A DNA stretch of 34,630 bases from Acidimicrobiaceae bacterium (GCA_002729125.1 PBTQ01000097.1:1-34630); one strand, 5' to 3'; positions 24,206-32,325 are shown, counted from the stretch's first letter. The notes: generated by a model not told the origin, from the sequence alone. Made by a program: numbers and translations.

Positions 24206-24791
24206 GACCCTCGCGGAGTTCACGCCGCTCTTCTGCGGTGATGGCGTCCCATTGCCCGGGCTCGAGTCCCTCGAGTGTGATCGGACCGATTGCGATGCGG
24301 ACGAGACGTAATGTCGGGTGCCCAACTGATGCGGTCATTCGTCGCACCTGGCGATTCTTCCCCTCGGTGAGCGTGAGCCGTATCCAGCAATCAGGAACCG
24401 ACTTGCGCACACGAATCGGCACTGGTCGGCGTGGGAGCGCGGGTTCGGTGGTGAGAAACTCGGCCGTGGCTGGTCGCGTGCGACCGTCCTTGAGGTCGAG
24501 TCCAGTAGCGAGATGGTGAAGCGCATCGCCCGACGGGCTTCCCTCCACCTGCACGAGATAGGTGCGGGAATGGCCGATGGCGGCATTTGTGACGTCGCCG
24601 CGGAGGGCCTTGTTGCGTGGGAGCAACAAGAGGCCTTCGCTATCTCGATCAAGTCGACCCGCCGGATACACGCGGGGCACATCAATGTGGTCAGCGAGCG
24701 TCTGGCGGCCGTCGCGGTCGGTAAACGCCGTCAGACAGCCATAGGGCTTCCAGAACCGCAGCACCAGGTCGGGGTCGTCGAGCGCTGTCAT
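24132..24791 (-). CDS. Pseudouridine synthase (RsuA/RluE-RluF type)
   Basis: A 219-residue RNA pseudouridine synthase of the RsuA/RluB/E/F family, isomerising a specific uridine in rRNA. The catalytic motif is AGRLDRDSEGLLLL (D48). Also present are the N-terminal FWKPYGCL and the C-terminal LTEGKNRQVRRMTASVGHPTLRLVRI. There is no N-terminal S4 domain, as in RluE. ATG 24791 is preferred because the open frame further upstream is antisense to nothing conserved and enters menB. It lies 22 nt after the menB stop, with a GAGG upstream, so the two are probably one operon. The basic tail ([20 protein letters not shown]) lies over ung and may be dispensable. The exact rRNA site is unknown. Confidence 0.9.
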   Translation of the reverse strand: MTALDDPDLVLRFWKPYGCLTAFTDRDGRQTLADHIDVPRVYPAGRLDRDSEGLLLLPRNKALRGDVTNAAIGHSRTYLVQVEGSPSGDALHHLATGLDLKDGRTRPATAEFLTTEPALPRRPVPIRVRKSVPDCWIRLTLTEGKNRQVRRMTASVGHPTLRLVRIAIGPITLEGLEPGQWDAITAEERRELREGLRGLRRAANQSGSGQRPPGRRSRS

Positions 24792-24813
24792 CGTTTCCGC
24801 GTCGCCTCTGCTC

Positions 24814-25728
24814 CTAGAAGTACCAGGGGAAGGCCGACCAGTCGGGTTCCCGCTTTTCCAAGAACGCATCGCGGCCCTCGACCGCTTCATCGGTCATGTA
24901 GGCGAGGCGCGTGGCCTCGCCGGCAAACACCTGCTGGCCCATCAACCCATCGTCGACGAGATTCATGGCAAATTTCGCCATCCGCTGTCCGGTCGGGCTC
25001 TTCTTATTGATTTCAGCGCCCCATTCGAGCGCAACGGTCTCGAGTTCGGTGTGTGGCACGACCGTGTTGACCATGCCCATATCGAACGCCTCTTGTGCGG
25101 AGTAGTCCATGCCGAGAAAGAAAATCTCTCTCGCTCGTTTCTGGCCGATTTGGCGGGCAAGGTATGCCGACCCGTAGCCGCCGTCGAAACTCGCGACGTC
25201 GGTATCCGTTTGTTTGAAGATGGCGTGCTCGGCGCTCGCGATCGTGAGATCGGCGATGACGTGCAAGCTGTGTCCACCTCCGACGGCCCAACCGGGCACA
25301 ACGGCAATGACGACCTTCGGCATCGTTCGGATCAGGCGCTGAACCTCGAGGATGTGAAGGCGGCCGGCGCGGCCCGGCTCGACCGTTTCGGCGGTCTCGC
25401 CTTCCGCGTATTGATAGCCGCTCTTGCCGCGAATGCGCTGGTCCCCACCAGAGCAGAAGGCCCAACCTCCATCCTTTGGCGACGGACCATTCCCGGTGAG
25501 CAACACGCAGCCCACGTCGGGGGACATCCGGGCGTGATCGAGGCAACGGTAGAGCTCGTCGACCGTGCCGGGCCGGAAGGCGTTACGAACCTCGGGTCGA
25601 TCGAACGCGATGCGAACGGTTCCCTGGTCCACCGATCGGTGGTACGTGACATCGGTGAGCAGGCCGAGGTCGTCGATCGGCGTCCAGCGGGCAGGGTCGA
25701 ACAGCGGGGAGATCGTCTCGTCGGCCAT
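24814..25728 (-). CDS. menB: 1,4-dihydroxy-2-naphthoyl-CoA synthase
   Basis: Closes the second ring of menaquinone from o-succinylbenzoyl-CoA. The protein is a crotonase-fold enzyme of 304 residues. FCSGGDQRIRGKSGYQY (91-107), the oxyanion loop GWAVGGGHSLHVIADLTIAS (146-165), the SFDGGYGSAYLAR segment and the C-terminal DAFLEKREPDWSAFPWYF are all diagnostic of MenB rather than other crotonases. A TAGCCT box stands 6 nt before ATG 25728. The pseudouridine synthase follows in the operon. No other men gene is in the window, unless the damaged ligase at 47-1417 is MenE-like. Confidence 0.96.
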   Translation of the reverse strand: MADETISPLFDPARWTPIDDLGLLTDVTYHRSVDQGTVRIAFDRPEVRNAFRPGTVDELYRCLDHARMSPDVGCVLLTGNGPSPKDGGWAFCSGGDQRIRGKSGYQYAEGETAETVEPGRAGRLHILEVQRLIRTMPKVVIAVVPGWAVGGGHSLHVIADLTIASAEHAIFKQTDTDVASFDGGYGSAYLARQIGQKRAREIFFLGMDYSAQEAFDMGMVNTVVPHTELETVALEWGAEINKKSPTGQRMAKFAMNLVDDGLMGQQVFAGEATRLAYMTDEAVEGRDAFLEKREPDWSAFPWYF

Positions 25729-25734
25729 GCGGCG

Positions 25735-25740
25735 AGGCTA
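25735..25740 (-). promoter_or_regulatory. -10 box of menB
   Basis: TAGCCT on the minus strand, 6 nt before ATG 25728; leaderless layout. Confidence 0.45.
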
Positions 25741-25770
25741 GACCGGGGGAGGCGCTGCGCGGGCGTTCGG

Positions 25771-26937
25771 CTACAAGCGAACGCGCTGGAGGCGGGCGTC
25801 GAAACGTTGGAACCAGCTGTCCATCAAGGCGACGCCACGGTCGTCGCCGAACTCCAATTGGTCGAGTCCTGACATCCGATGCAGCAGCAGGAGGAGGCCT
25901 TCCTCGTAGTCGGCCACAAGTCGCTCGAACGTGTAGTCCCCGACGCCGGCGGTAACGAGCGTGTCGTGATAGCCGCGAAGGAGACCGTCGATCACCGCCT
26001 CGGGTGTGTCCGGTGGCAACGATCCTGCGATGAAGTAGGCGACGTCGAGCACACCCGGACCGCGGTTTACTGTCTGCCAGTCGATGATCGCTGCGAGCGA
26101 ACCATCAGGAGCGAAAAATAGATTGTCGAGCCGGAAGTCGCCGTGCAGGATCGTGCGGGGCGTACCGTTGTGAAGCCGACTGATTCGTGCAAGGCCCGTC
26201 TTTCGGATGGCCCTGACGTGTGCCATGCCGTGCTCGCTCAAGCGCTCCGCTGCAAAACGTTCGAACGAGCGCCGATTGTTCCTGTACTGAGCGTGGAAGA
26301 GTCGCGGCACGATGTCGCCGTTCGTGAACCAGTGCCGAAGTGGCGGACACGCATCACCCCAACCCGACGCATGAAACCGTGCCAGCACACCGAGTGCAAT
26401 CGCCGCCCGGACCGGATTACAGCCCGCGACCTGATCGCCCATCTCGGCCTCGTCGAGATCCTCTAGGAGAAGAATGCAGGGCGGCACGTCCGCGTCGGTC
26501 TGCACTTTTCGGAGAAGTGCACGCAGCAGGAACAGCGGAAGTCGCTCCGCTTTGATCATCTGCTCGAGGAAGGCCTCTTCGTCACCGGTCGCCTCGTAAA
26601 TTGCGGCGTACACCACGGGTCGGGGAACGTCGGCGTTGGTCAGAAGCGTGTCGTAGGCGCGGACCTCTCGCTGGTAGACCCCAAGGGACTTGCCAGTTGC
26701 CCGGTTGAGCTCAACTGCGGTCGGCACCTTGGCAATGATGGTGTCGGGACCTGTGCCAACCGAATAGGCGAGCCGAAGTCGTGCGATGTCTCCGACGAAG
26801 CCCTCGCCATCACCCAGGTCGGTGCGCTCAATGCTGTCAATTCGGGCGTCGGCGCTGATCGTTCCTTCAGCGCAGAGCACCTCCGTGAGCCAGTCGGACG
26901 TAATGTCCTCAAGCCGGATCGGGGTTGGGGTCGCCAT
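25771..26937 (-). CDS. Aminoglycoside phosphotransferase-fold (APH/ecdysteroid-kinase-like) protein
   Basis: A 388-residue kinase-like protein. It has an N-lobe lysine in DTIIAKVP, the catalytic loop ILHGDFRLDNLFF (Brenner-type HGDxxxxN) and the metal-binding IIDWQ in place of DFG. Such proteins phosphorylate small alcohols; relatives next to acyl-CoA dehydrogenases act on hydroxyacyl-CoA. The family is also known from the ecdysteroid 22-kinases. There is no evidence of antibiotic resistance. It lies between menB and the LCP gene on the same strand but has its own TACCGT -10 box 6 nt before the ATG. The substrate is unknown. Confidence 0.85.
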   Translation of the reverse strand: MATPTPIRLEDITSDWLTEVLCAEGTISADARIDSIERTDLGDGEGFVGDIARLRLAYSVGTGPDTIIAKVPTAVELNRATGKSLGVYQREVRAYDTLLTNADVPRPVVYAAIYEATGDEEAFLEQMIKAERLPLFLLRALLRKVQTDADVPPCILLLEDLDEAEMGDQVAGCNPVRAAIALGVLARFHASGWGDACPPLRHWFTNGDIVPRLFHAQYRNNRRSFERFAAERLSEHGMAHVRAIRKTGLARISRLHNGTPRTILHGDFRLDNLFFAPDGSLAAIIDWQTVNRGPGVLDVAYFIAGSLPPDTPEAVIDGLLRGYHDTLVTAGVGDYTFERLVADYEEGLLLLLHRMSGLDQLEFGDDRGVALMDSWFQRFDARLQRVRL

Positions 26938-26943
26938 CGGGTG

Positions 26944-26949
26944 ACGGTA
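26944..26949 (-). promoter_or_regulatory. -10 box of the phosphotransferase gene
   Basis: TACCGT on the minus strand, 6 nt before ATG 26937; leaderless layout. Confidence 0.45.
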
Positions 26950-26979
26950 GCGCCCGAGGCGAGTTCGTGTACAGAAAAC

Positions 26980-28002
26980 TCAACCCCTGAATGCCGCCAG
27001 CACGGCGTCGCTTTCGCCATTAAAAACAAGCACATCGGCGCCAGACGACGTAATGAAACGGTCGGTCGGGACCGTCGCCGACAGAGGATCAGCGCCACGC
27101 AGGGTGAAGCCGAGTCGAGCCGCCTCGATCAGCCCGAGGCCTTCATTGACAGCGACATGATTGCCGACGGCCTCCATCGCCCCGATCAGGGTAAAGGGGT
27201 TCCGGGTCGCGCCGAGTTCGCTCATCACAGCTCCTAGGAAGCGCTGCTGCCGTTGCACACGGCCGAGGTCGCTGGTGGGATCCGTAACGAGGAGGCCATC
27301 GATACGTTCGGTGTAGCGGCGTGACCGGACGTAGGCGAGCGCTTCCGGACCATTGAGTTCGATCGGACCAGCCGTTTCGATGGCGAGTCCCGATTTCTCG
27401 TCAAAAGCCGGATGCGGGAAGTGAACTGTGACGCCGCCAAGGGCGTCGACGAGCCCAAGAAAGCCTGCGAGGTCGATCTGAAGGTAATGATCAATTCCGA
27501 TTCTGAGCTGTGTCTGCACCGTCGCAACCAATGCCGCAGGACCACCGAAAGCGAATGCGGCGTTGATCCGATTGGTCGTGCCGGTTGCAAGCGGCACGTA
27601 CAGGTCTCGAGGAATGGCGAGAAGCGACACGGTGGCGCCTTCAACGCGGAGCACTGCGATCGTGTCCGTGCGCGCCCCGCTGAACGCGCCGAGGTGCGGG
27701 AGGTTGGGATCAAGGCCTTCCCGGCTGTCGGTGCCGACAACGAGATAGTTGGTCCCAGTTTGGCTGCCCTGAAGGACGCCACCCAGCTCTACTCGCTCGA
27801 CGCCACGCCACGCCGACCAAGACGAGAAACCGATGATGCCGAGGGGCAGACCGATGAGGAGCGCAAGGGACAGCAACACCCAAGGCCACCGGCGGGAACG
27901 ACCAGGAGTTTCGACCTGCAGCCCATCGGGCGCCTCTGAGGGCTCCTGCATCGCCGGCGCCTCGACGTGAATTGATCGTGGGTCACGGGGAGGGGTCGAC
28001 AT
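26980..28002 (-). CDS. LytR-CpsA-Psr (LCP) family cell-wall glycopolymer ligase
   Basis: A 340-residue membrane-anchored protein that attaches polyprenyl-linked glycopolymers (arabinogalactan or teichoic-acid-like) to peptidoglycan. A proline-rich cytoplasmic N-terminus precedes a single membrane helix (about 38-60, WPWVLLSLALLIGLPLGIIGF). The extracellular LCP domain follows with NYLVVGTDSREG, RTDTIAVLRV, LAIPRDLYVPL, RINAAFAFGG and YVRSRRY, which provide the conserved Asp and Arg residues that bind pyrophosphate. It is divergent from a peptidoglycan peptidase gene (120 nt), an envelope theme. Confidence 0.92.
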   Translation of the reverse strand: MSTPPRDPRSIHVEAPAMQEPSEAPDGLQVETPGRSRRWPWVLLSLALLIGLPLGIIGFSSWSAWRGVERVELGGVLQGSQTGTNYLVVGTDSREGLDPNLPHLGAFSGARTDTIAVLRVEGATVSLLAIPRDLYVPLATGTTNRINAAFAFGGPAALVATVQTQLRIGIDHYLQIDLAGFLGLVDALGGVTVHFPHPAFDEKSGLAIETAGPIELNGPEALAYVRSRRYTERIDGLLVTDPTSDLGRVQRQQRFLGAVMSELGATRNPFTLIGAMEAVGNHVAVNEGLGLIEAARLGFTLRGADPLSATVPTDRFITSSGADVLVFNGESDAVLAAFRG

Positions 28003-28121
28003 TGAGGTCAGTCAAGCACGCTGTGCGGGGATTGGAACGGCAGGGGGTCCTGTGCCACCACCTGTGGATATCTCATGGCTAGTCTGCTCCTGCGGGCCGA
28101 TTTTCCATGTGTTGTTTCACC

Positions 28122-29264
28122 ATGCTCTCGCTGCGATCCCGGTTCGCTCTTTCCGCCGTCATCGGTGTTGTCATCGCGTTGGTCGTGCCCGTTTCGGCAC
28201 AAGACATCAGTGACCTACGTCGCCAACGAGAGCAGGCGCGGGCCGCCGAACAGGAGGCGCTCGAACAAATCGACCTTCTGCGCGCTGACGACGCAATAGT
28301 CGCCGACACGCTCGCAGAGATTCAGGGCCTTGTCGACGCCCAGACCGCGCGAGTTGCTGGGGCGCAGCAGGCGCTCGCAGCCGCTGAGTCTGAGGTCCTG
28401 TACCGAGAGGAGCTCGCCCGCGACGCGGAGGCCGCGGTTGCCGTCATGCGAGAAGAGATTGCGGTTCGCGCAGTTGACTCGTTCGTCGGTACCGACACAA
28501 CCATCGAACCCTGGCTCGAATCGGGCGACCCCAACCGCACAGCAATCCGGCTGGCCATGCTCGACTTCGCCGCCGGCAGCGAGCGCGATCTTCTTGATGC
28601 ACTCCGAACTGCACAATCCGAGATGGAGGAGAATGTCCGACTCGGTGAGTCGGCACGGGTCGAAGCAGATGGTCTCCGGGAGGCGTTCGAGGTTGCGCTT
28701 GCTGAGCTCGAGAATCGTCGCGCCGTCCAACTCGACGTCCAGGCAGAGCTTCAGGTGCGGATCGACGAATGGATCTCCGTCGCGAATGAGCGCGACGCAG
28801 CGAGTGACGAGTTCACGTCGCTCATCCGAGAGGCCACTGCTGCCGCAACTGGGCTCGGCGTCGGATCGCCATCGCTTGAGGGTTTCGTCATGCCGACGTC
28901 GGGCTCGGTGGGTTCTGCCTTCGGCCCGCGCGTTCACCCGATTTTCGGCACAGTCCGCCAGCACACTGGAGTCGACATTGGAGCGGCAACCGGCAATCCG
29001 ATCTGGGCGTCCAAGGACGGGCGCGTCATCTTCGCCGGGTGGAAAGGCGGCTACGGCAACACGGTGGTCATGGTGCACGGCGATGGATCGGTCACGACGC
29101 TCTACGCCCACATGTCGGTGATCCATGCTGCTCCGGGCGACCGGGTTGATCAGGGCGAGGTCATCGGGGAGATCGGGAGCACTGGCTTCTCGACGGGTCC
29201 CCATCTTCATTTCGAGGTGCGCGTCAACGGAGAGCCGAAGGACCCACAGGCCTTCTTGCCGTGA
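28122..29264 (+). CDS. Secreted coiled-coil M23 peptidase (EnvC/NlpD-like murein hydrolase)
   Basis: About 380 residues. A signal peptide (MLSLRSRF, hydrophobic ALSAVIGVVIALVVPVSA, cleavage after SA) is followed by a long coiled coil (about residues 25-240, rich in Ala, Glu, Arg) and a C-terminal LytM/M23 domain. Zinc ligands are visible in RQHTGVDIG (H and D) and PHLHFEV (HxH). The active site appears complete, so it may cut peptidoglycan cross-links itself and need not act only as an activator like EnvC. ATG 28122 is chosen because it gives a clean signal peptide; ATG 28107 in the same frame is an alternative. The location suggests a role in cell division together with the DivIVA-like protein downstream. 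Confidence 0.9.
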   Translation: MLSLRSRFALSAVIGVVIALVVPVSAQDISDLRRQREQARAAEQEALEQIDLLRADDAIVADTLAEIQGLVDAQTARVAGAQQALAAAESEVLYREELARDAEAAVAVMREEIAVRAVDSFVGTDTTIEPWLESGDPNRTAIRLAMLDFAAGSERDLLDALRTAQSEMEENVRLGESARVEADGLREAFEVALAELENRRAVQLDVQAELQVRIDEWISVANERDAASDEFTSLIREATAAATGLGVGSPSLEGFVMPTSGSVGSAFGPRVHPIFGTVRQHTGVDIGAATGNPIWASKDGRVIFAGWKGGYGNTVVMVHGDGSVTTLYAHMSVIHAAPGDRVDQGEVIGEIGSTGFSTGPHLHFEVRVNGEPKDPQAFLP

Positions 29265-29332
29265 ACCCATACCGCCACGCATCGAACAACCTCGGGTAGC
29301 GTCCCCGGGGCAGTCGAGGAGGCGAGGATCAG

Positions 29333-29626
29333 ATGGCGGCGAAACCAAAGCGCTTCAAGCGACGCCTATTCGGCTATGGGCGCGCTGCCGTCGATGCACG
29401 TCTTGACGAGCTCACGGACACCATCGAAGCGCTTGAGCACCAGGCCGCCGCGGCCGCATCGCACCAGGACGATCTGGTGCTCCGTGCCACACGCCTGAGC
29501 GTGGCTGCGGTGATGGAGCAAGCCGAGGCAGATGCAAAGGAGATCCGCCAGTCGGCGCGAAACAGGGCTGCGGCGATCCCCGCTGGTACGGACTCCGCCG
29601 ATCTCGATCACCTGTCCGACGCCTGA
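29333..29626 (+). CDS. DivIVA-like small coiled-coil protein
   Basis: A 97-residue protein. The N-terminal FKRRLFGYGRAAVDARLDEL resembles the membrane-curvature-binding start of DivIVA/Wag31 proteins (F..GY....VD..L..L). It is followed by a predicted coiled coil (DTIEALEHQAAAAASHQDD; VMEQAEADAKEIRQSARNRA). Full DivIVA proteins are longer, so this is a minimal version that may mark cell poles or septa. A GAGG lies 6-8 nt before the ATG. It lies 68 nt after the M23 peptidase gene and is probably linked with it in cell-wall growth. Confidence 0.75.
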   Translation: MAAKPKRFKRRLFGYGRAAVDARLDELTDTIEALEHQAAAAASHQDDLVLRATRLSVAAVMEQAEADAKEIRQSARNRAAAIPAGTDSADLDHLSDA

Positions 29627-29645
29627 TTTTCTGTCCCGCCCAGCC

Positions 29646-29662
29646 GCGACCACTACGGTCGC
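29646..29662. promoter_or_regulatory. Palindrome overlapping the pfkB-family promoter
   Basis: GCGACCACTACGGTCGC has perfect 6-bp arms around ACTAC, and contains the -10 box TACGGT (29654-29659) that lies 9 nt before ATG 29669. It could be a repressor site, or a hairpin after the DivIVA-like gene. Confidence 0.4.
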
Positions 29663-29668
29663 CGCTCA

Positions 29669-30526
29669 ATGCTGCTGGCCATCGGCGACCTGCTTGAAGA
29701 GATCCTGATCCGCCTCAGCTCCGCGCCCGTACGCGGGGTCGACAGCTCCGTCCGTTCGGCTCGAGTCCGAGGGGGCAGCGCGGCCAACGTTGCGGCGATC
29801 GACGCCGAGACCGGAGGGACGCCACGGTTAGTCGGCCAGGTGGGCGACGATGCGCTCGGGCATGTCCTAGTCGATGACCTCCGCTCCCGCCGCGTCGACG
29901 TACGGGTCTCTCACCTTGGCGGCACGGGAGTCATCGTCACCACGGTCGGTCAAGGGACTCGAACACGGCTTGTCGATCGAGGCGCCTCGCGGGGGCCGGC
30001 GCGTATCGACCCCGGCACCCTCGACGGTGTCGCGCAGATCTACATCGCTGCATCCGCGTTCACGGAGGATCCCTTGGCGACCGCGATCGACCGCCTCCTC
30101 GCCGAGGTCCGCGAGCGCCGTATCCCCCTCGTGCTGGGCGGGCCGACTGCCTCTGACCTCGATCTCTTTGGGGTAGAGCCCTTCCATGAACTGGTGCGCA
30201 CCGCACGACCCGATGCTGTGGTGCTTAATCGTTTCGAGCACCGCTCCCTCGGTCTGCATCCGCGCGAAGCGCTCGGGGGCGCTGGAGCGACCGTCATCAC
30301 GGCCGGTGCGCGCCCGACTCTCGTTCTGACACCCAAGGGCGCCGCAGAGTCGGTACCCGTTCCACCGATCGACGCGCTCCGCGACACGACGGGAGCAGGA
30401 GACGCGTTTCTCGCTGGCTTCCTCTCGTCTCGCCGCACCGGCGCCGATCCCGTCGCTGCCACCCACGCAGGGCATCGCATCGCTGCCCGGGTTTTGCGCA
30501 ACCTCGGTCCGACCACCAAAGGTTAA
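29669..30526 (+). CDS. PfkB-family carbohydrate/nucleoside kinase
   Basis: A 285-residue ribokinase-like sugar kinase. The N-terminal GDLLEEILIR strand, sugar-binding GGSAANVAA (about 35-43), PRLVGQVGDDALG and the catalytic anion-hole motif DTTGAGDAFLAGFL near residue 232 (base D in GAGD) are present. Members phosphorylate ribose, 2-keto-3-deoxygluconate, fructose or nucleosides; the substrate here is uncertain. It is somewhat shorter than ribokinase (about 300-310). The alcohol dehydrogenase gene starts 3 nt after its stop, so the two are tightly linked. Confidence 0.85.
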   Translation: MLLAIGDLLEEILIRLSSAPVRGVDSSVRSARVRGGSAANVAAIDAETGGTPRLVGQVGDDALGHVLVDDLRSRRVDVRVSHLGGTGVIVTTVGQGTRTRLVDRGASRGPARIDPGTLDGVAQIYIAASAFTEDPLATAIDRLLAEVRERRIPLVLGGPTASDLDLFGVEPFHELVRTARPDAVVLNRFEHRSLGLHPREALGGAGATVITAGARPTLVLTPKGAAESVPVPPIDALRDTTGAGDAFLAGFLSSRRTGADPVAATHAGHRIAARVLRNLGPTTKG

Positions 30527-30529
30527 GGT

Positions 30530-31636
30530 ATGCGTGCTGCTGTCCTCACCGCCCCAGATCGTCCGCTGGAGATCGTCGACGACCTGCAGGTTGAGTCGCC
30601 GAGACCGGGCGAGGTTCTCGTGCGGGTACTCCACAGCGGGATCTGCCACTCCGACCTGACCGTTATCGACGCAGGACACGGCTTGCCGGTTGTGCTGGGG
30701 CACGAGGCAGCGGGTGAGATTGCCGAAGTCGGCGCAGGGGTCGAACATCTTCGTGTCGGCGACAAGGTGGTGCTTGCCCCGCTCGCGCCGTGTGGCGAAT
30801 GCGGTGCGTGTGCACGCCATGCGGGGACGGAGTGCGCTCAGGCCCTCGCCTTTGTCCACCACCTTCGGCCGGATGGGACGTCGCCGTTCAGCCTCAGCGG
30901 CGATCTCGTTCATCGGGGACTCGGTGTCGGCGCCTTTGCCGAATACACCGTCGTTCCAGCGAGTGGCGCGGTGAAGGTTCCCGACGATACGCCACTCGAC
31001 ATCGCTTGCGTGATTGGTTGCGCGGTCCAGACCGGCGTCGGGGCCGCCCTCAACACGGCACAAGTCAGGGCCGGTTCCTCCGTCCTGGTCCTCGGGGCTG
31101 GGGGAGTGGGGCAGGCTGTTGTTCAGGGGGCCCGCATCGCCGGTGCAGAGCACGTGATTGTCTCCGAGCCTGTCGAGGAACGGCGCGCTCATGCACTCGC
31201 GATGGGAGCGACCACAGCCGTTGATCCCACCAGCACCGACCTTCGTGAGGCCGTCATGGATCTCACGGGTGGCGCCGGTGTCGACTATGCGTTTGAGGCT
31301 GCCGGGTCAGGGCGCCTCGTGCAGACCGGGATCGAACTTACAGGGGTCGGCGGCACGGTCGTCATGGTTGGTGCACCACCGATTGAGGACGCCGTCACTA
31401 TCGATTCGGCCGTCATCTTCATGACGATGGGTAAGCGGATCCTGTCGAGCCTGCTCGGCAGCTGCTGGCCGGCGCGAGATATCCCACGGCTCATCGGCTA
31501 CTGGCGCGAAGGCCAGCTTGATCTGAGAGGGCTAGTCAGTCGCCGGCTTGACCTGGCGGATGTCAACGAGGGAATTCGCCTGCTTCGCGAGACCGACGGG
31601 GTGCGGACCGTCGTCGACGTCGCACCAGCGCTATGA
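30530..31636 (+). CDS. Zinc-dependent alcohol dehydrogenase (MDR superfamily)
   Basis: A 368-residue zinc alcohol dehydrogenase. Catalytic zinc ligands are in SGICHSD (C39) and LGHEAAG. The structural zinc cysteines are in CGECGACARHAGTEC. The Rossmann motif is VLVLGAGGVGQAVV. The layout resembles class III/benzyl-alcohol-type dehydrogenases. It begins 3 nt after the sugar kinase gene and is presumably co-translated. It differs clearly from the alcohol dehydrogenase at 10263-11348, so the two are not recent duplicates. The substrate is not known. The 3' end overlaps the convergent J-domain gene by 74 nt. Confidence 0.9.
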   Translation: MRAAVLTAPDRPLEIVDDLQVESPRPGEVLVRVLHSGICHSDLTVIDAGHGLPVVLGHEAAGEIAEVGAGVEHLRVGDKVVLAPLAPCGECGACARHAGTECAQALAFVHHLRPDGTSPFSLSGDLVHRGLGVGAFAEYTVVPASGAVKVPDDTPLDIACVIGCAVQTGVGAALNTAQVRAGSSVLVLGAGGVGQAVVQGARIAGAEHVIVSEPVEERRAHALAMGATTAVDPTSTDLREAVMDLTGGAGVDYAFEAAGSGRLVQTGIELTGVGGTVVMVGAPPIEDAVTIDSAVIFMTMGKRILSSLLGSCWPARDIPRLIGYWREGQLDLRGLVSRRLDLADVNEGIRLLRETDGVRTVVDVAPAL

Positions 31637-32153
31637 GTTCCTCGACGACCTCGTGAATCGACGGTGCCGGAGCGACACCCAGCGGCTCAAGCGTAAACGA
31701 GACGGGGACACCGTCGGCCGTTGCTTCGTCGACGATTGCGGTGAGCTGACCGACCCCTGGTGGTTCACCGACGATCACTTCGAGTAAGCCGTCGTTCGGG
31801 TCGACAAACACCACGTCACCGATCTCATGCGCTGCATCCGCCATCCGGAGCAGTAGCTCATCGGGATCATCGTCGGGAACCAGTTGATCAGGTGATGTCG
31901 ATCGTGGACGGGGTGCTGGAGGGGAGGCAGGTGCCGAAGCGGACGCAACACTCGGTAACGGCCGCTCGCCGTCGCCGGTGACCTCGGACAAGAGGTCGAA
32001 GGCCTGGTTGACCCGTGCGGCATCGCCGACCGAACCACCAGCGTCAGGATGTGTCCGCATGATCGCCCGCCGGTGCGCGGCCCGGATGCCGCTCCAGTCG
32101 GTAGCGTCCGAGAGTCCAAGAAGCCGCAGTGCATCAACGACGTCCACTGTCAC
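31563..32153 (-). CDS. J-domain protein with unknown C-terminal domain
   Basis: A 196-residue protein with an N-terminal J-domain: DALRLLGLSDATDW, helix GIRAAHRRAIMRT, the HPD tripeptide in THPDAGG, then ARVNQAFDLL. It should stimulate an Hsp70 (DnaK) partner. A Pro/Ala/Ser-rich linker (about 66-90) leads to an acidic C-terminal domain (PDELLLRMADAAHEIGDVVFVDPNDG... VGQLTAIVDEA) that I do not recognise; it lacks the zinc fingers of DnaJ. The tail is arginine-rich and lies over the alcohol dehydrogenase gene. GTG 32153 is the longest start. GTG 32147, with a GAGG 8 nt upstream, is equally likely. Confidence 0.75.
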   Translation of the reverse strand: MTVDVVDALRLLGLSDATDWSGIRAAHRRAIMRTHPDAGGSVGDAARVNQAFDLLSEVTGDGERPLPSVASASAPASPPAPRPRSTSPDQLVPDDDPDELLLRMADAAHEIGDVVFVDPNDGLLEVIVGEPPGVGQLTAIVDEATADGVPVSFTLEPLGVAPAPSIHEVVEELIALVRRRRRSAPRRSREAGEFPR

Positions 32154-32294
32154 ATCCTCGCGCCCGGTGCTTCACCTGTCGTGCCGGGCCCCAGTTGTGC
32201 GTCGACGACACCGGGCATTGCGACCGACCAGCCTTCGTCAAGGTCAACTCTGCGCCGCCGGTTCTTCCGTCGGGAGCAGTTTCATTAGCCCGTT

Positions 32295-32307
32295 GGAGAA
32301 CGTCTCC
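32295..32307. promoter_or_regulatory. Inverted repeat upstream of hppA
   Basis: GGAGAACGTCTCC has perfect 5-bp arms around ACG, about 20 nt upstream of the -35 box. A binding site for an activator or repressor is possible. The rest of 32154-32412 (259 nt) holds no convincing gene. Confidence 0.3.
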
Positions 32308-32325
32308 TGAATAGGCCGAGGGTGC

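Noticed and set aside
28215-29348. Minus-strand open frame (377 codons) opposite the M23 peptidase gene
   Set aside because: Antisense to a protein with an intact signal peptide, coiled coil and zinc motifs; no conserved features of its own.
29867-31192. Long minus-strand open frame (441 codons) opposite the PfkB kinase and alcohol dehydrogenase genes
   Set aside because: Composition follows the codon positions of the plus-strand genes. It shows no family motif, whereas both plus-strand genes have complete active sites.
32129-32314. Small open frames in the hppA upstream region
   Set aside because: No ribosome site, no recognisable motif, and overlap with the start of the J-domain gene; the region is better explained as promoter DNA.
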